64,000 bases of DNA, from assembly GCF_011064845.1 (NCBI RefSeq), contig NZ_CP049015.1, positions 3,410,001 through 3,474,000 on the forward strand, read 5' to 3'. A program made the translations under genes and the position numbers. Under the pieces are notes generated by a model. The model made no database searches. It was given only the letters and a program-made list of their open reading frames with translations, and had not been told where the DNA came from. Positions 8,049 through 17,010 of the stretch are shown here, piece after piece (position 1 is the stretch's first letter; every line of letters begins with the position of its first letter). Origin of the DNA: Citrobacter freundii ATCC 8090 = MTCC 1658 = NBRC 12681. Lineage in GTDB: Bacteria > Pseudomonadota > Gammaproteobacteria > Enterobacterales > Enterobacteriaceae.

Positions 8049-9296
8049 CTAAAACTTATAGTGTTCTTTGCTCAGTCCGTATTTTCTCATGCGTAAATAG
8101 AGTTTTTTACGCGGGATTTGTAGATACTCCGCGACTTCATTAATACGCCCCTGATGGATATTTAGCGCTTCAGTAATGATCTGCCGCTCGTACTCGTCGA
8201 CCCGACGATCGAGCGGTGTCGGTTGAGGCAAATGCAGTTGCGGATTCGCGGTTTCAGCCAGTGGCAATAGCCCAACGGCAAAAAGCTCGGCGGCATTGGC
8301 CAGTTCCCGAACATTGCTTAACCACACGCGACGCCGCATACCTTTTAGTAATTCCCCGTCAATCTCAGGCACAGGATGGTTCAGACGCAGACAGGCTTTC
8401 TGCAGATAATGGCGAAACAGCGGTTCAACATCATCCGGGCGCTGAGACAACGGCTGGCAACCAATTTGCGTCATCGCAAAACAGTAATAGAGTTCGGCCA
8501 CAATCTGGTTGGTTGCCGCCAGTTCCACCAACGAAGTGGCGCCAATGCCAATTAGGCGAAACGGACGTCGCTCCTGGCTTTGCAAATGCACCAGATGGTG
8601 CTGCTGTTCACGCGTCAGGCACTCAATATGGCTCAGAACCAGCGTTCCCCCTTGCGCCTGGGCAATAAGGTCATTGAGTTGTTCCGAGTTCCCGGGCGTC
8701 AGTTCACCGCGAATAAACGCGCCTTCAGCGCTGCGCCCAAGTTGATGTAAATAACGGGCCCCGGTCATACGCCCGGTTCCCGGCTCGCCATAAAACCAGA
8801 CGGCAATATCCGTTTCCGCCAGTTGCCGTAAACGCTGGCGATACTGATTAACCCAGTCACTGTAGCCGACCAGTTCAACTTGTAGCTTTTGCTGGCAATA
8901 GTGACGACGTGCAATCACAGATTTTCTCTGACGCAACGCATCCTCTACCAACACCAGCAGTTTGCCAGGATCAACCGGTTTTTGCAGAAAGTCCCACGCC
9001 CCTTTCTTCACCGCGTCCACCGCCATCGGAACATCGCCATGCCCGGTGATCAACAGGATCGGAAGCTGATTGTCATCCTGATGAAACAACGTCATCAGGT
9101 CGATTCCATTACAGCCAGGCATACACACATCGCTCAGGACAATCCCTGGCCAGTCGGCCTGCAACCAATTTCGGGCATCAAAAGGGTTACTGCATGCGAA
9201 TACATGATATCCCTCCTGTTCAAGCAACAGGGTGTAAGCGTCGAGAACATCGGCATCATCATCAATAAGCAGAACAGAATATTCATCACTCAACAT
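8049..9296 (-). CDS. pgtA: Phosphoglycerate transport response regulator PgtA
   Basis: The response regulator of the pgt system, which induces the PgtP phosphoglycerate transporter. The 415 residues comprise a receiver domain (phospho-acceptor D56 in VLSDVCMPG, acidic D12-D14, K107), a central region laid out like an NtrC AAA+ domain, and a Fis-type HTH (about 371-410). The AAA+ core is degenerate. The Walker A position reads GEPGTGRM with no GK[ST], the Walker B position reads LVLSHIE instead of a DE pair, and the GAFTGA loop is missing. It should not activate sigma-54, and I see no sigma-54 promoter before pgtP. Its start overlaps the pgtB end by 11 bases, so translation is probably coupled. 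Confidence 0.93.
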   Translation of the reverse strand: MLSDEYSVLLIDDDADVLDAYTLLLEQEGYHVFACSNPFDARNWLQADWPGIVLSDVCMPGCNGIDLMTLFHQDDNQLPILLITGHGDVPMAVDAVKKGAWDFLQKPVDPGKLLVLVEDALRQRKSVIARRHYCQQKLQVELVGYSDWVNQYRQRLRQLAETDIAVWFYGEPGTGRMTGARYLHQLGRSAEGAFIRGELTPGNSEQLNDLIAQAQGGTLVLSHIECLTREQQHHLVHLQSQERRPFRLIGIGATSLVELAATNQIVAELYYCFAMTQIGCQPLSQRPDDVEPLFRHYLQKACLRLNHPVPEIDGELLKGMRRRVWLSNVRELANAAELFAVGLLPLAETANPQLHLPQPTPLDRRVDEYERQIITEALNIHQGRINEVAEYLQIPRKKLYLRMRKYGLSKEHYKF

Positions 9297-11295
9297 CGTT
9301 TACATCCGTCAGATTAAATTGCAGAACGACGCAGGCATTGCGCCCCGGGGTTGACGCCAGGCGCAGTTCGCCGTTCATTTGCATCATTAACGATACACAA
9401 ATCGATAAGCCAATACCGAGGCCAACATCCTTACTGGTGGTAAACGGTTTTAACAGTGATGGTAATAATGCCCCAGGCCAGCCGGGGCCGTTATCGCTGA
9501 TAAATACGCACAACCGGCTGCCTTCGGCCTGCCAGTGAACATCTATTTTCGCCGCTACCGGACAGGCATCCAGCGCATTTGCCAGGACGTTTACCAGCAC
9601 CTGCTGAATACGCACTTCATCACCAGCCACCCACACGCTCCGATCTGGGAGCGTCAGCGTACCCTGCTGTGGCTTATGCCGCATGGACAACAGTTCCCAG
9701 GCAGCATTGAACGTTTGTCGGAGATCGACCGGATGCAGAGGCGTACCTGGCTCGGCCCGGCGCGCAAACTGACGCAGCGAACGGATAATGGCATCAATGC
9801 GAGTAATCAGTCCCTCCGCTTTGGTTAATGTGCTTCTGGCCTGAGCGGATTGCCCCTGTTCAATTGTCCTCCCCGCCGTAAACAGGTACATCGACAGCGC
9901 ATTCAGCGGTTGATTAATCTCGTGCGCCAGCGTGGTCATAGTCTGGCCGACCACCGCCAGTTTTGCGGTTTGGATCAGCTCATCCTGCGTTGCGCGAAGA
10001 TCGGATTCAATCTCTTTGCGCTCGGTCACTTCCTGCTCCAGCTGATTTTTTTGCGCGCTCAACTGGCCCAGAGTATGGCGCAGCAAGCCTGCGATACGCC
10101 CCAGTTCATCGCGTCCATATACCGGGATAGTGGCATCCGTTCTGCCAAGACCAATTTGCACCACGGCCTGGTTGAGCGCAGTAAAACGTTTCACCAGACG
10201 CGAACGAATGAAAAAGTGATTAAGCCCCCAGGCGAGAAGTAGCGCCAGCAGCGTCGCCAGCAGGATAAGTCCACCGCTGACACGAACAATTTGTTCCAGC
10301 CGTTGGTTAAACGTCTGCATTTGCTGATGGCTGCTCCCCAGTTGCGCTTCAAGCAGTGTTCGAAAGCGCCCAAGTGTGGCCTCTCTGGCATGGCTGGCAT
10401 CAACGAGCGCTTTTTGCGCTGCGACATAATCGCGCATGGTATCGGGCATTTTATTTTTCATCATCCCGATTTCCAGCAGCTCATCGATAGTTTGTCGCAG
10501 GGTGATAGTGCTGGGCCAGTCATCAAGGGTACGGATATTTTCATCCGCCGTTTTCTTCAGATTTTCCAGGTAGCGGATGTGATTCTCCACCAGCATTCCG
10601 TCGTCGCTACCCGATTTCAGTTCATTAAGCCTGTCGCGTAAATCATCAACGATCTGGTTTTCAATTCTTGCCAGGGTGTAAACCTGCTGCTGCTCGTTTT
10701 GCACCTCTCGGGCACGTTTGAGATACAGCGCCGCATCACCATTTTTGGCCTCGATTTGATCCAGCAACGTCCCCTGCTGCCAGGTAAAATCCTGCACCAG
10801 TGAATTCAGCTCAGTAGTAAAATCATCATGTAGCCAATCAATGCGCGCGGAAAGTTCGCTCACTTTTTCGCGTACTAGGAACATGTTGTAGAGCACCCGA
10901 TCCAGTTCCGCCATCAGCGCCCGGCTGTCTTGCAAAATCACCGCCAGTTGCTGCTGTTCTGCTGGTTGCAACCCCCTGCTCAGCACTTCGATTTTATCCA
11001 GATGCGAGATTATCTGATTGCGCAGTTGCAGCCTTACCGTCGTATTGGGAGCCAGCAGGAATTCATTAAGCTGGTCCACAACCAGGTTGAGATTCCCTTC
11101 AATCAAAAAAGCGGAATGCACGCGCGGGAAGTAATCATCAAGCGAATAGCGTATCTGCGAGCTCTGTTCATGCCAGGAGTACAGACTGACGCAGCTTACG
11201 CTCAACGTCAGTAATGCACCCGTCAGAAAGGCTCCTCGCAGACTGCTGCTGATGCTGAGCTGACGCAGACGGTGCAGTATCGATCCACCTTTCAT
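9286..11295 (-). CDS. pgtB: Phosphoglycerate sensor histidine kinase PgtB
   Basis: A membrane sensor kinase partnered with PgtA. In the 669 residues: TM1 (about 21-41); a long, largely helical periplasmic region (about 42-337); TM2 (about 338-360); HAMP (about 361-415); a coiled-coil linker; the phosphorylated H458 in LAHEINQPLNALSMY; then the ATPase domain with N box (NVLANALDA), G1 (DNGPGW) and G2 (GLGIGLSI). The HEINQPLN form places it near the DctB/FixL group. Its ATG overlaps the pgtC stop (ATGA), so pgtC-pgtB-pgtA form one operon. In Salmonella PgtB and PgtC act together as the signal input. Confidence 0.94.
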   Translation of the reverse strand: MKGGSILHRLRQLSISSSLRGAFLTGALLTLSVSCVSLYSWHEQSSQIRYSLDDYFPRVHSAFLIEGNLNLVVDQLNEFLLAPNTTVRLQLRNQIISHLDKIEVLSRGLQPAEQQQLAVILQDSRALMAELDRVLYNMFLVREKVSELSARIDWLHDDFTTELNSLVQDFTWQQGTLLDQIEAKNGDAALYLKRAREVQNEQQQVYTLARIENQIVDDLRDRLNELKSGSDDGMLVENHIRYLENLKKTADENIRTLDDWPSTITLRQTIDELLEIGMMKNKMPDTMRDYVAAQKALVDASHAREATLGRFRTLLEAQLGSSHQQMQTFNQRLEQIVRVSGGLILLATLLALLLAWGLNHFFIRSRLVKRFTALNQAVVQIGLGRTDATIPVYGRDELGRIAGLLRHTLGQLSAQKNQLEQEVTERKEIESDLRATQDELIQTAKLAVVGQTMTTLAHEINQPLNALSMYLFTAGRTIEQGQSAQARSTLTKAEGLITRIDAIIRSLRQFARRAEPGTPLHPVDLRQTFNAAWELLSMRHKPQQGTLTLPDRSVWVAGDEVRIQQVLVNVLANALDACPVAAKIDVHWQAEGSRLCVFISDNGPGWPGALLPSLLKPFTTSKDVGLGIGLSICVSLMMQMNGELRLASTPGRNACVVLQFNLTDVNDVE

Positions 11296-12554
11296 TTTAA
11301 TTCTTCCAGTTTTGATATCGCCTGACGCTGATTTTTAAGAAACCAGAGCTGCCACTCCATCATCTGCTGTTCGGCAACGCTTTTATTATCAAACTGCGCA
11401 AGCCAGGCTTCATCTTCACTACTTTTGGCATCTATCGGAACGCTGGTCAGTAAGGCTCTGATTTCGGGTAGCGGGCGTTTCAGGCGAGCTTCCGCACTGT
11501 ATAGCGCCCGCCATGCATCCTTTAGTTGCGCAAGACGAAAACTGATGGCGGTATCAAACATCCGCTGCACCAACTGTTGCCGCTTAAGGATCAGCCGATA
11601 GTTAAGCGCAGGCTGGTTCATTAAAATGGCCTGCTGAGCGGCGCGGGGATTATCAGATGCGAGCTGCGTTACCGGGTATTTCCCCGTATTCGCATCCGCA
11701 AGGATCCGCTGTCCCTCCGGGCTTAACAAATAGCGGATAAAACGACGCGCTTCATTGGGGTGCTGGCTGTTATTGAGAACAGCAACATAGGTTGGCGATA
11801 CCGCCGAGCGTGGAAAATAGGTAAATGCCAGGTGAGGATCGTTAAGCAGCAAGTTGGCATAATTATCAATGACCGGCCCCGCAACGCCAAGGCCGCTCTT
11901 AATTTTGTCGGCTACGCCAAAACTGCGTGATGAAATCGTCACCAAATTTCCAGCACTCGCCAGTAATGTCGCCCAGCCCTCTTCCCACCCTTTTTGCTGT
12001 AGCAACGATTCAACCATCAGATGGTTGGTATCGGAACGCGATGGGCTACTCATTAACAAAGCGTTCTGATATTTAGGATGCGTTAAATCCCCCCAGTCAG
12101 CAGGAGGCGACAAATGACGCGCCGCCAGCGCAGAACGGTTAATCAACAGGCCAAAACCAGATATCGCAACAGCCACGGAGGTAGAACGAATCGAGTCCGG
12201 CACCAGCCGCTGGCTTTCCGGCAGCACATTATCGAAGGGCGCCAGCTTCTGATGCTCCTGAAGATGCTGCAACAGCATGGGCGACGAGGTCAAAATCAAA
12301 TCGACGTTCTCCGCATTGGCAGTATCAAGCAGTTGTTCCAGTGAACTGCTGGTCCGGTTTAATGTGCGAATCATCACCGACCCCGGTTCCGTCTGCCAAC
12401 GCTGAATAATCCAGGCCGTTGCCCCCGGTGAAAAGGTTGTTGCCATTACCAGCTCTTTACCCTGCGCCAGACAACTCACCGACAGCGACATAAAACAGAG
12501 CGAGATCGCCCAACAACGCCCCCGGTCCAAAAGTCTGTTTGTGATCCCGTTCAT
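11292..12554 (-). CDS. pgtC: Phosphoglycerate transport regulatory protein PgtC
   Basis: A periplasmic solute-binding-like protein that in Salmonella is needed, with PgtB, to sense external phosphoglycerates and induce pgtP. About 420 residues, with a signal peptide (hydrophobic WAISLCFMSLSVSCLA) followed by a binding-protein fold resembling iron(III)/ABC type 2 binding proteins (for example PTQLASDNPRAAQ and LLSPEGQRILAD motifs). The start is uncertain: ATGs at 12554 and 12566 both keep the signal peptide and neither has a good ribosome site. I use 12554. First gene of the pgtCBA operon, divergent from pgtP. Confidence 0.88.
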   Translation of the reverse strand: MNGITNRLLDRGRCWAISLCFMSLSVSCLAQGKELVMATTFSPGATAWIIQRWQTEPGSVMIRTLNRTSSSLEQLLDTANAENVDLILTSSPMLLQHLQEHQKLAPFDNVLPESQRLVPDSIRSTSVAVAISGFGLLINRSALAARHLSPPADWGDLTHPKYQNALLMSSPSRSDTNHLMVESLLQQKGWEEGWATLLASAGNLVTISSRSFGVADKIKSGLGVAGPVIDNYANLLLNDPHLAFTYFPRSAVSPTYVAVLNNSQHPNEARRFIRYLLSPEGQRILADANTGKYPVTQLASDNPRAAQQAILMNQPALNYRLILKRQQLVQRMFDTAISFRLAQLKDAWRALYSAEARLKRPLPEIRALLTSVPIDAKSSEDEAWLAQFDNKSVAEQQMMEWQLWFLKNQRQAISKLEELK

Positions 12555-12626
12555 AAATACCAACATGTGCAAAAAATAATATTGAGACAAAACTTACCCG
12601 TTTATCACTGCCAGAGTTAAGAATAA

Positions 12627-12645
12627 GGTTATTCGTAGAATAACC
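12627..12645. promoter_or_regulatory. Perfect dyad in the pgtC-pgtP divergent spacer
   Basis: GGTTATTC, three bases, GAATAACC is an exact 8+8 inverted repeat. It lies 73 bases upstream of pgtC and 260 bases upstream of pgtP. A regulator dimer such as PgtA could bind here, but nothing in the sequence proves it. The rest of 12555-12906 is AT-rich spacer with promoters for both operons and no gene. Confidence 0.5.
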
Positions 12646-12906
12646 AAACGGAAAGTGACGGCATCGGTAAAGAATACCCGAAAATGCAGCCTGAATTTGT
12701 TAATATCCGCACACGCTGATGATAAAAACGTCCGTAAAAGAATAGAATTTAAAATCCATTATTTAAAAAGAGTCAAAATCAGCCACGCAATCCACAAATT
12801 GTGTCAATAGTGACTCATTTCATCAACTTGAGTTTCTCTGCCACCTATTTCACTCTTCACTGCGAAAAATCCTGATATTCACATCAATATAAATTTAGGT
12901 GATGAT

Positions 12907-14298
12907 ATGTTATCAATATTTAAAGCAGGGCCAGCGGCAAATAAAGTCCCGGCGGAGAAAGTCCAGGAAACTTATGGCCGATACCGCATTCAGGCATTAC
13001 TCAGCGTATTTCTTGGCTATCTTGCGTACTATATTGTGCGCAATAATTTCACGCTCTCAACACCGTACCTGAAGGAACATCTGGATCTCAGTGCCACACA
13101 AATTGGTCTACTCAGCAGCTGCATGCTTATTGCTTATGGGATCAGTAAAGGCATTATGAGCAGCCTGGCAGACAAGGCCAGCCCTAAGGTCTTTATGGCA
13201 TGCGGCCTGATTCTGTGTGCCATTGTAAACGTCGGTTTAGGATTCAGTACCGGATTCTGGATTTTTGCCGCTCTGGTCGTTTTCAATGGTTTGTTCCAGG
13301 GTATGGGCGTTGGCCCTTCATTTATTACCATTGCCAACTGGTTTCCGCGTAAAGAACGTGGACGCGTTGGCGCATTCTGGAATATCTCTCACAATGTTGG
13401 CGGTGGTATTGTTGCCCCGATCGTGGGTGCCGCATTTGCCATTTTGGGGAGCGAGCACTGGCAAAGTGCTAGCTATATTGTTCCGGCCGGTGTGGCCGTC
13501 CTGTTCGCTTTTATTGTGCTAATGCTCGGGAAAGGTTCACCACGCCAGGAAGGCTTACCGGCTCTGGAACAAATGATGCCGGAAGAAAAAGTCGTATTAA
13601 ATTCCCGACACACTGTCCAGGCGCCAGAAAATATGAGTGCCTTCCAGATCTTCTGCACCTATGTGCTGCGTAATAAGAATGCCTGGTATGTATCACTGGT
13701 AGATGTCTTCGTCTATATGGTGCGTTTTGGCATGATTAGCTGGTTGCCTATTTATCTGTTAACCGAAAAACATTTTTCGAAAGAGCAAATGAGCATCGCT
13801 TTTCTGTTTTTTGAATGGGCGGCAATCCCTTCCACATTACTGGCGGGTTGGCTTACCGATAAACTGTTTAAAGGCCGTCGCATGCCGCTGGCCATGATTT
13901 GTATGGCGCTGATTTTCGTCTGTTTGATCGGCTACTGGAAAAGTGAATCCCTGCTGATGGTCACTATTTTTGCCGCCATTGTGGGTTGCCTGATCTATGT
14001 TCCACAGTTCCTCGCTTCTGTTCAGACGATGGAAATCGTCCCCAGCTTCGCAGTGGGGTCAGCGGTAGGTTTACGCGGATTTATGAGCTACATTTTTGGC
14101 GCGTCGCTGGGAACCAGCCTGTTTGGCGTAATGGTCGACAAAATGGGATGGCATGGCGGATTCTATCTGTTGATGGGTGGGATTGTCTGCTGCATCCTGT
14201 TTTGCTACCTCTCTCATCGTGGCGCGCTGGAGCTCGAACAGCAGCGAAAAAATGCTCAGCAAGAGGAAGCCTCACTCCAGTTGGCGGATGCCCGGTAA
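12907..14298 (+). CDS. pgtP: Phosphoglycerate:phosphate antiporter PgtP
   Basis: PgtP exchanges external 2- and 3-phosphoglycerate or PEP for internal phosphate, so these can serve as carbon sources. It is a 463-residue inner-membrane MFS protein of the organophosphate:phosphate antiporter family (GlpT/UhpT relatives) with 12 expected membrane helices. The family segments are GNYYIVRNNFTLSTPYL-like YIVRNNFTLSTPYL near the first helix, FGNRAxxL-equivalent loops and WNISHNVGGG (around residues 158-167). AGGTGATG lies just ahead of the ATG. Divergent from its regulators pgtCBA. Confidence 0.95.
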   Translation: MLSIFKAGPAANKVPAEKVQETYGRYRIQALLSVFLGYLAYYIVRNNFTLSTPYLKEHLDLSATQIGLLSSCMLIAYGISKGIMSSLADKASPKVFMACGLILCAIVNVGLGFSTGFWIFAALVVFNGLFQGMGVGPSFITIANWFPRKERGRVGAFWNISHNVGGGIVAPIVGAAFAILGSEHWQSASYIVPAGVAVLFAFIVLMLGKGSPRQEGLPALEQMMPEEKVVLNSRHTVQAPENMSAFQIFCTYVLRNKNAWYVSLVDVFVYMVRFGMISWLPIYLLTEKHFSKEQMSIAFLFFEWAAIPSTLLAGWLTDKLFKGRRMPLAMICMALIFVCLIGYWKSESLLMVTIFAAIVGCLIYVPQFLASVQTMEIVPSFAVGSAVGLRGFMSYIFGASLGTSLFGVMVDKMGWHGGFYLLMGGIVCCILFCYLSHRGALELEQQRKNAQQEEASLQLADAR

Positions 14299-14314
14299 TT
14301 CATTTCGCTCTCAC

Positions 14315-14341
14315 AAAAAAGTGCCAGCGATGCTGGCACTT
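14315..14341 (-). terminator. Terminator for yfdY
   Basis: AAGTGCCAGC (14319-14328) pairs with GCTGGCACTT (14332-14341) around GAT. Only the minus-strand exit has a T-run (complement of the A-run at 14315-14320), so it mainly ends yfdY transcription. It may also block readthrough from pgtP. Confidence 0.8.
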
Positions 14342-14404
14342 CAATAACTCAGATAAATAAAAAAGCTCAACGTGATAATTTATTGCTAAACGTAACATTC
14401 CAAA

Positions 14405-14647
14405 TTATTGCTTACCGTAACCCACCATAAAGCGAATAATCAAACCGCAAGCAGGAGCAAGAAACAGGAATAACCCGGTTACCATTTCGTTACCATTGGT
14501 CAATCGCATAGTAAAAAAGTAAATTAATGCCGTAAGGATGGCCATGCCGAGAAAAGCGCTGATTGACGCCGCAGCGCCCATAACCTGCCAGATATAGCAA
14601 CTGACGCACAAAATGCTCAGAGCGAGAAAGATCCAGAAATAGAGCAT
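14405..14647 (-). CDS. yfdY: Small inner membrane protein YfdY (DUF2545)
   Basis: An 80-residue hydrophobic protein matching E. coli YfdY in length and in the C-terminal FLAPACGLIIRFMVGYGKQ segment. Two or three membrane helices are visible (about 3-20, 26-46, 55-75). The function is unknown. AGGAGG-like AGGAGGTATCG lies just ahead of the start codon. It stands alone between pgtP and lpxP and ends in the hairpin at 14319-14341. Confidence 0.88.
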   Translation of the reverse strand: MLYFWIFLALSILCVSCYIWQVMGAAASISAFLGMAILTALIYFFTMRLTNGNEMVTGLFLFLAPACGLIIRFMVGYGKQ

Positions 14648-14969
14648 AGCGATACCTCCTGTTTGCCGTAAACTTAACGTAAGTCCTTACACTCCCTTAA
14701 CTTTATATTCTAAGACAATTCCTATCCTCGTGCAATTTCAGCAACATCTTAGTTACAAAAATCCTTCACCTGCATACTATTACTCTCTCGGGCAGACATT
14801 TATTTAATCTGCATAAAAACAACGGATTATATATAGGTTAATTTTTGTTCTTAATCGCCTTAAAAACATTTACGAATCTTGAGTAATTATTTCTGGCTGA
14901 CATTAATTTTCGGGTGTACATTGTGCGTCCGATCATTCATGCCCCCTCGTGGTTTTGTCCTGACTCAGT

Positions 14970-15032
14970 TTTACACTCTTTACAGGAACCAATGTCGTTC
15001 ATGGCGGCCTAACGATCAGTACAGAGTGTAAA
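14970..15032 (+). promoter_or_regulatory. Long-range inverted repeat in the lpxP leader region
   Basis: TTTACACTCT (14970-14979) is exactly complementary to AGAGTGTAAA (15023-15032), with 43 bases between. A flanking G-U and G-C pair can extend the stem to 12. It ends 55 bases before lpxP. lpxP is cold-induced in E. coli, so an RNA structure here could take part in temperature control; that is a guess. The rest of 14648-15087 is AT-rich, with no gene seen. Confidence 0.45.
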
Positions 15033-15087
15033 GCGAAAGACAAAGAATCTTCGCGATACATCTATTTCGTATCAACAACAGGTGCTT

Positions 15088-16008
15088 ATGTTCCCCCAAT
15101 GTAAATTTTCACGCGCGTTTTTGCATCCGCGCTACTGGCTCACGTGGTTTGGTGTTGGAGTGCTCTGGTTACTGGTACAGCTTCCCTATCCCGTATTGTG
15201 TTTTCTTGGTACTCGTACAGGAACGCTGGCTCGTCCATTTTTAAAACGCCGTGAATCTATTGCACGTAAAAATCTCGAACTCTGTTTCCCAAATTTGTCG
15301 CAGGAAGAAAGAGACAAACTGGTCGATGAGAATTTCCGTTCACTCGGCATGGGGCTACTTGAAACAGGTATGGCCTGGTTCTGGCCGGACCGTCGGGTGC
15401 GTAAATGGTTTGATGTAGAAGGACTGGACAACCTGAAGCGCGCCCAGTTGCAAAATCGTGGCGTGATGGTTGTAGGTGTACACTTTATGTCGCTCGAGTT
15501 GGGTGGCCGCGTAATGGGGCTTTGTCAGCCAATGATGGCGACCTATCGCCCGCACAACAATAAGTTGATGGAGTGGATCCAAACCCGTGGTCGTATGCGC
15601 TCCAACAAGGCGATGATCGGCAGAAATAATCTACGTGGTATTGTCGGTGCTCTGAAAAAAGGAGAAGCCGTATGGTTTGCCCCCGATCAGGACTACGGTC
15701 GTAAAGGAAGCTCATTTGCCCCCTTCTTTGCCGTCAAAGATGTGGCAACCACCAACGGTACCTACGTGCTGTCGCGTTTGTCTGGTGCAGCGATGCTGAC
15801 CGTAACCATGGTGAGAAAAGCAGATAACTCTGGTTATCGCCTGTTCATCACGCCTGAAATGGAAGGTTACCCGTCTGATGAGTGCCAGGCAGCGGCCTAT
15901 ATGAATAAAATTATCGAAAAAGAGATCATGCGCGCCCCCGAGCAGTATCTCTGGATCCACCGTCGCTTCAAAACGCGCCCGATGGGTGAAGCCTCGTTGT
16001 ATATCTGA
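15088..16008 (+). CDS. lpxP: Kdo2-lipid IVA palmitoleoyltransferase LpxP
   Basis: LpxP adds palmitoleate to Kdo2-lipid IVA in place of the laurate added by LpxL, and in E. coli it is made after cold shock to keep the outer membrane fluid. The 306-residue inner-membrane-bound protein has an N-terminal anchor (WLTWFGVGVLWLLVQLPYPV), the acyltransferase HX4E motif in GVHFMSLELGGR, and the conserved WFAPDQDYGRKGS block. The ATG at 15088 follows AGG by five bases; a GTG at 15082 would add two residues. It has its own terminator and a 440-base upstream gap. Confidence 0.96.
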   Translation: MFPQCKFSRAFLHPRYWLTWFGVGVLWLLVQLPYPVLCFLGTRTGTLARPFLKRRESIARKNLELCFPNLSQEERDKLVDENFRSLGMGLLETGMAWFWPDRRVRKWFDVEGLDNLKRAQLQNRGVMVVGVHFMSLELGGRVMGLCQPMMATYRPHNNKLMEWIQTRGRMRSNKAMIGRNNLRGIVGALKKGEAVWFAPDQDYGRKGSSFAPFFAVKDVATTNGTYVLSRLSGAAMLTVTMVRKADNSGYRLFITPEMEGYPSDECQAAAYMNKIIEKEIMRAPEQYLWIHRRFKTRPMGEASLYI

Positions 16009-16010
16009 AA

Positions 16011-16039
16011 AGAAAGGCCGCAAGGCCTTTCTTTTTTTC
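16011..16039 (+). terminator. lpxP terminator
   Basis: AGAAAGGCC (16011-16019) pairs with GGCCTTTCT (16024-16032) around GCAA, followed by a T-run. It lies directly after the lpxP stop and also before the convergent LprI-family gene. Confidence 0.9.
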
Positions 16040-16049
16040 TACGGCTGAA

Positions 16050-16667
16050 TTACTTCACGCCCCATTTATTGTGGAGTTCAGTCATTCGTTCGCTATAGCT
16101 TCGGGCAATGCAGGCTGGCTCATCATCCTTCTCCTTCCAGCACTCGTTGCGTCCTTTGATCCAACCGCGCTGCTCTGCTTTTAACATCGGATCATTCTTC
16201 GATTTAGCCAGTGCCTGTTTAAAAATTTCGTTCAATTTCAGATCCATTGCAGAGAGCGATGGGCTCTGGCAAATAATATCTTCCGCACTTCCCTTTTGAA
16301 CAGCAGAGCAGGAGTAAGACGGACCTGCGTTGGTCGATTTTTTCGCTGGAGAATAATCAATATTATCCTCCGGCAGGCAAACCCCGTGCTTACGATTAGG
16401 TCCAGTCCAGGATACGTCCGGATTTCCGTCATCTTTGCGGGAGATAGAAACGGTATTTTTACCACTTGTCGCCTCCCAATAGTTTTCATTGAAAGCCTTC
16501 ACCGTCGCCTTCCCGCCATCAATCCAGACATTGCCTTTACCATCACTATTCACACCACCAATACTTGCGCAGCTGAAATTGAACGCCAGCGGCGAGGCCG
16601 CCATCGACGTCAACGGCGTAAGAGCGAGTGCTAACATCATTAACCTGGTCATTTTTAACCTTTTCAT
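16050..16667 (-). CDS. Exported LprI-domain protein (DUF1311)
   Basis: A 205-residue protein with a signal peptide (MMLALALTPLTSMA, cleavage about residue 23), so probably periplasmic. The C-terminal part (about 118-200) is an LprI domain: a paired-cysteine start (SYSC...IICQSPSLSAMDLKLNEIF), then QRGWIKGRNECW and ACIARSYSERM. LprI of Mycobacterium is a lysozyme inhibitor, and enterobacterial members are largely uncharacterised. The N-terminal part (about 25-100) has a beta-rich, cysteine-containing look and may be a second domain. ATGs at 16667 and 16652 both have weak purine-rich sites; either keeps the signal peptide. It is a lone gene. Confidence 0.8.
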   Translation of the reverse strand: MKRLKMTRLMMLALALTPLTSMAASPLAFNFSCASIGGVNSDGKGNVWIDGGKATVKAFNENYWEATSGKNTVSISRKDDGNPDVSWTGPNRKHGVCLPEDNIDYSPAKKSTNAGPSYSCSAVQKGSAEDIICQSPSLSAMDLKLNEIFKQALAKSKNDPMLKAEQRGWIKGRNECWKEKDDEPACIARSYSERMTELHNKWGVK

Positions 16668-16880
16668 TATTAAATTCCGCGAAAAATTAACCGCATTAAC
16701 ATCATGGCGATATGAGAACTATCCGAGTAAGCATTCCGTCGCTCAATAGCAATTTATTACCGAGAGAAATTAAACTGTCGCCGAATCACGACACTTGTAA
16801 GTTATTAAAATTAAATAAAAAAATGCCTCTTGTCTCACCTCATTTTTAGGCGTACATTAGCGCCGTCTGGAGCATTAAAG

Positions 16881-16996
16881 CTCAGAATTCTGAGGTGATG
16901 CAGCCAAGTAAACGAGGGGAATTCTCCATTTCGTTTATGCGTGCATCAGCTCTCTGTCAGGTAAGCATATGTTCATTTAGACATACCCAAGGTATG
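16881..16996 (+). ncRNA. Candidate structured leader RNA upstream of ypdK
   Basis: Three nested or successive pairings are visible. A 14-base perfect palindrome lies at 16881-16894. Two stacked 7-bp stems follow, TGATGCA/TGCATCA (16896-16902 with 16942-16948) enclosing TAAACGA/TCGTTTA (16909-16915 with 16931-16937). A small hairpin CATACC-CAA-GGTATG (16982-16996) ends directly before the ypdK ribosome site. Together they look like a folded 5' leader. I do not recognise a known riboswitch. The AT-rich 16668-16880 holds no other gene. Confidence 0.5.
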
Positions 16997-17010
16997 CGGA
17001 GAGATGAAAA

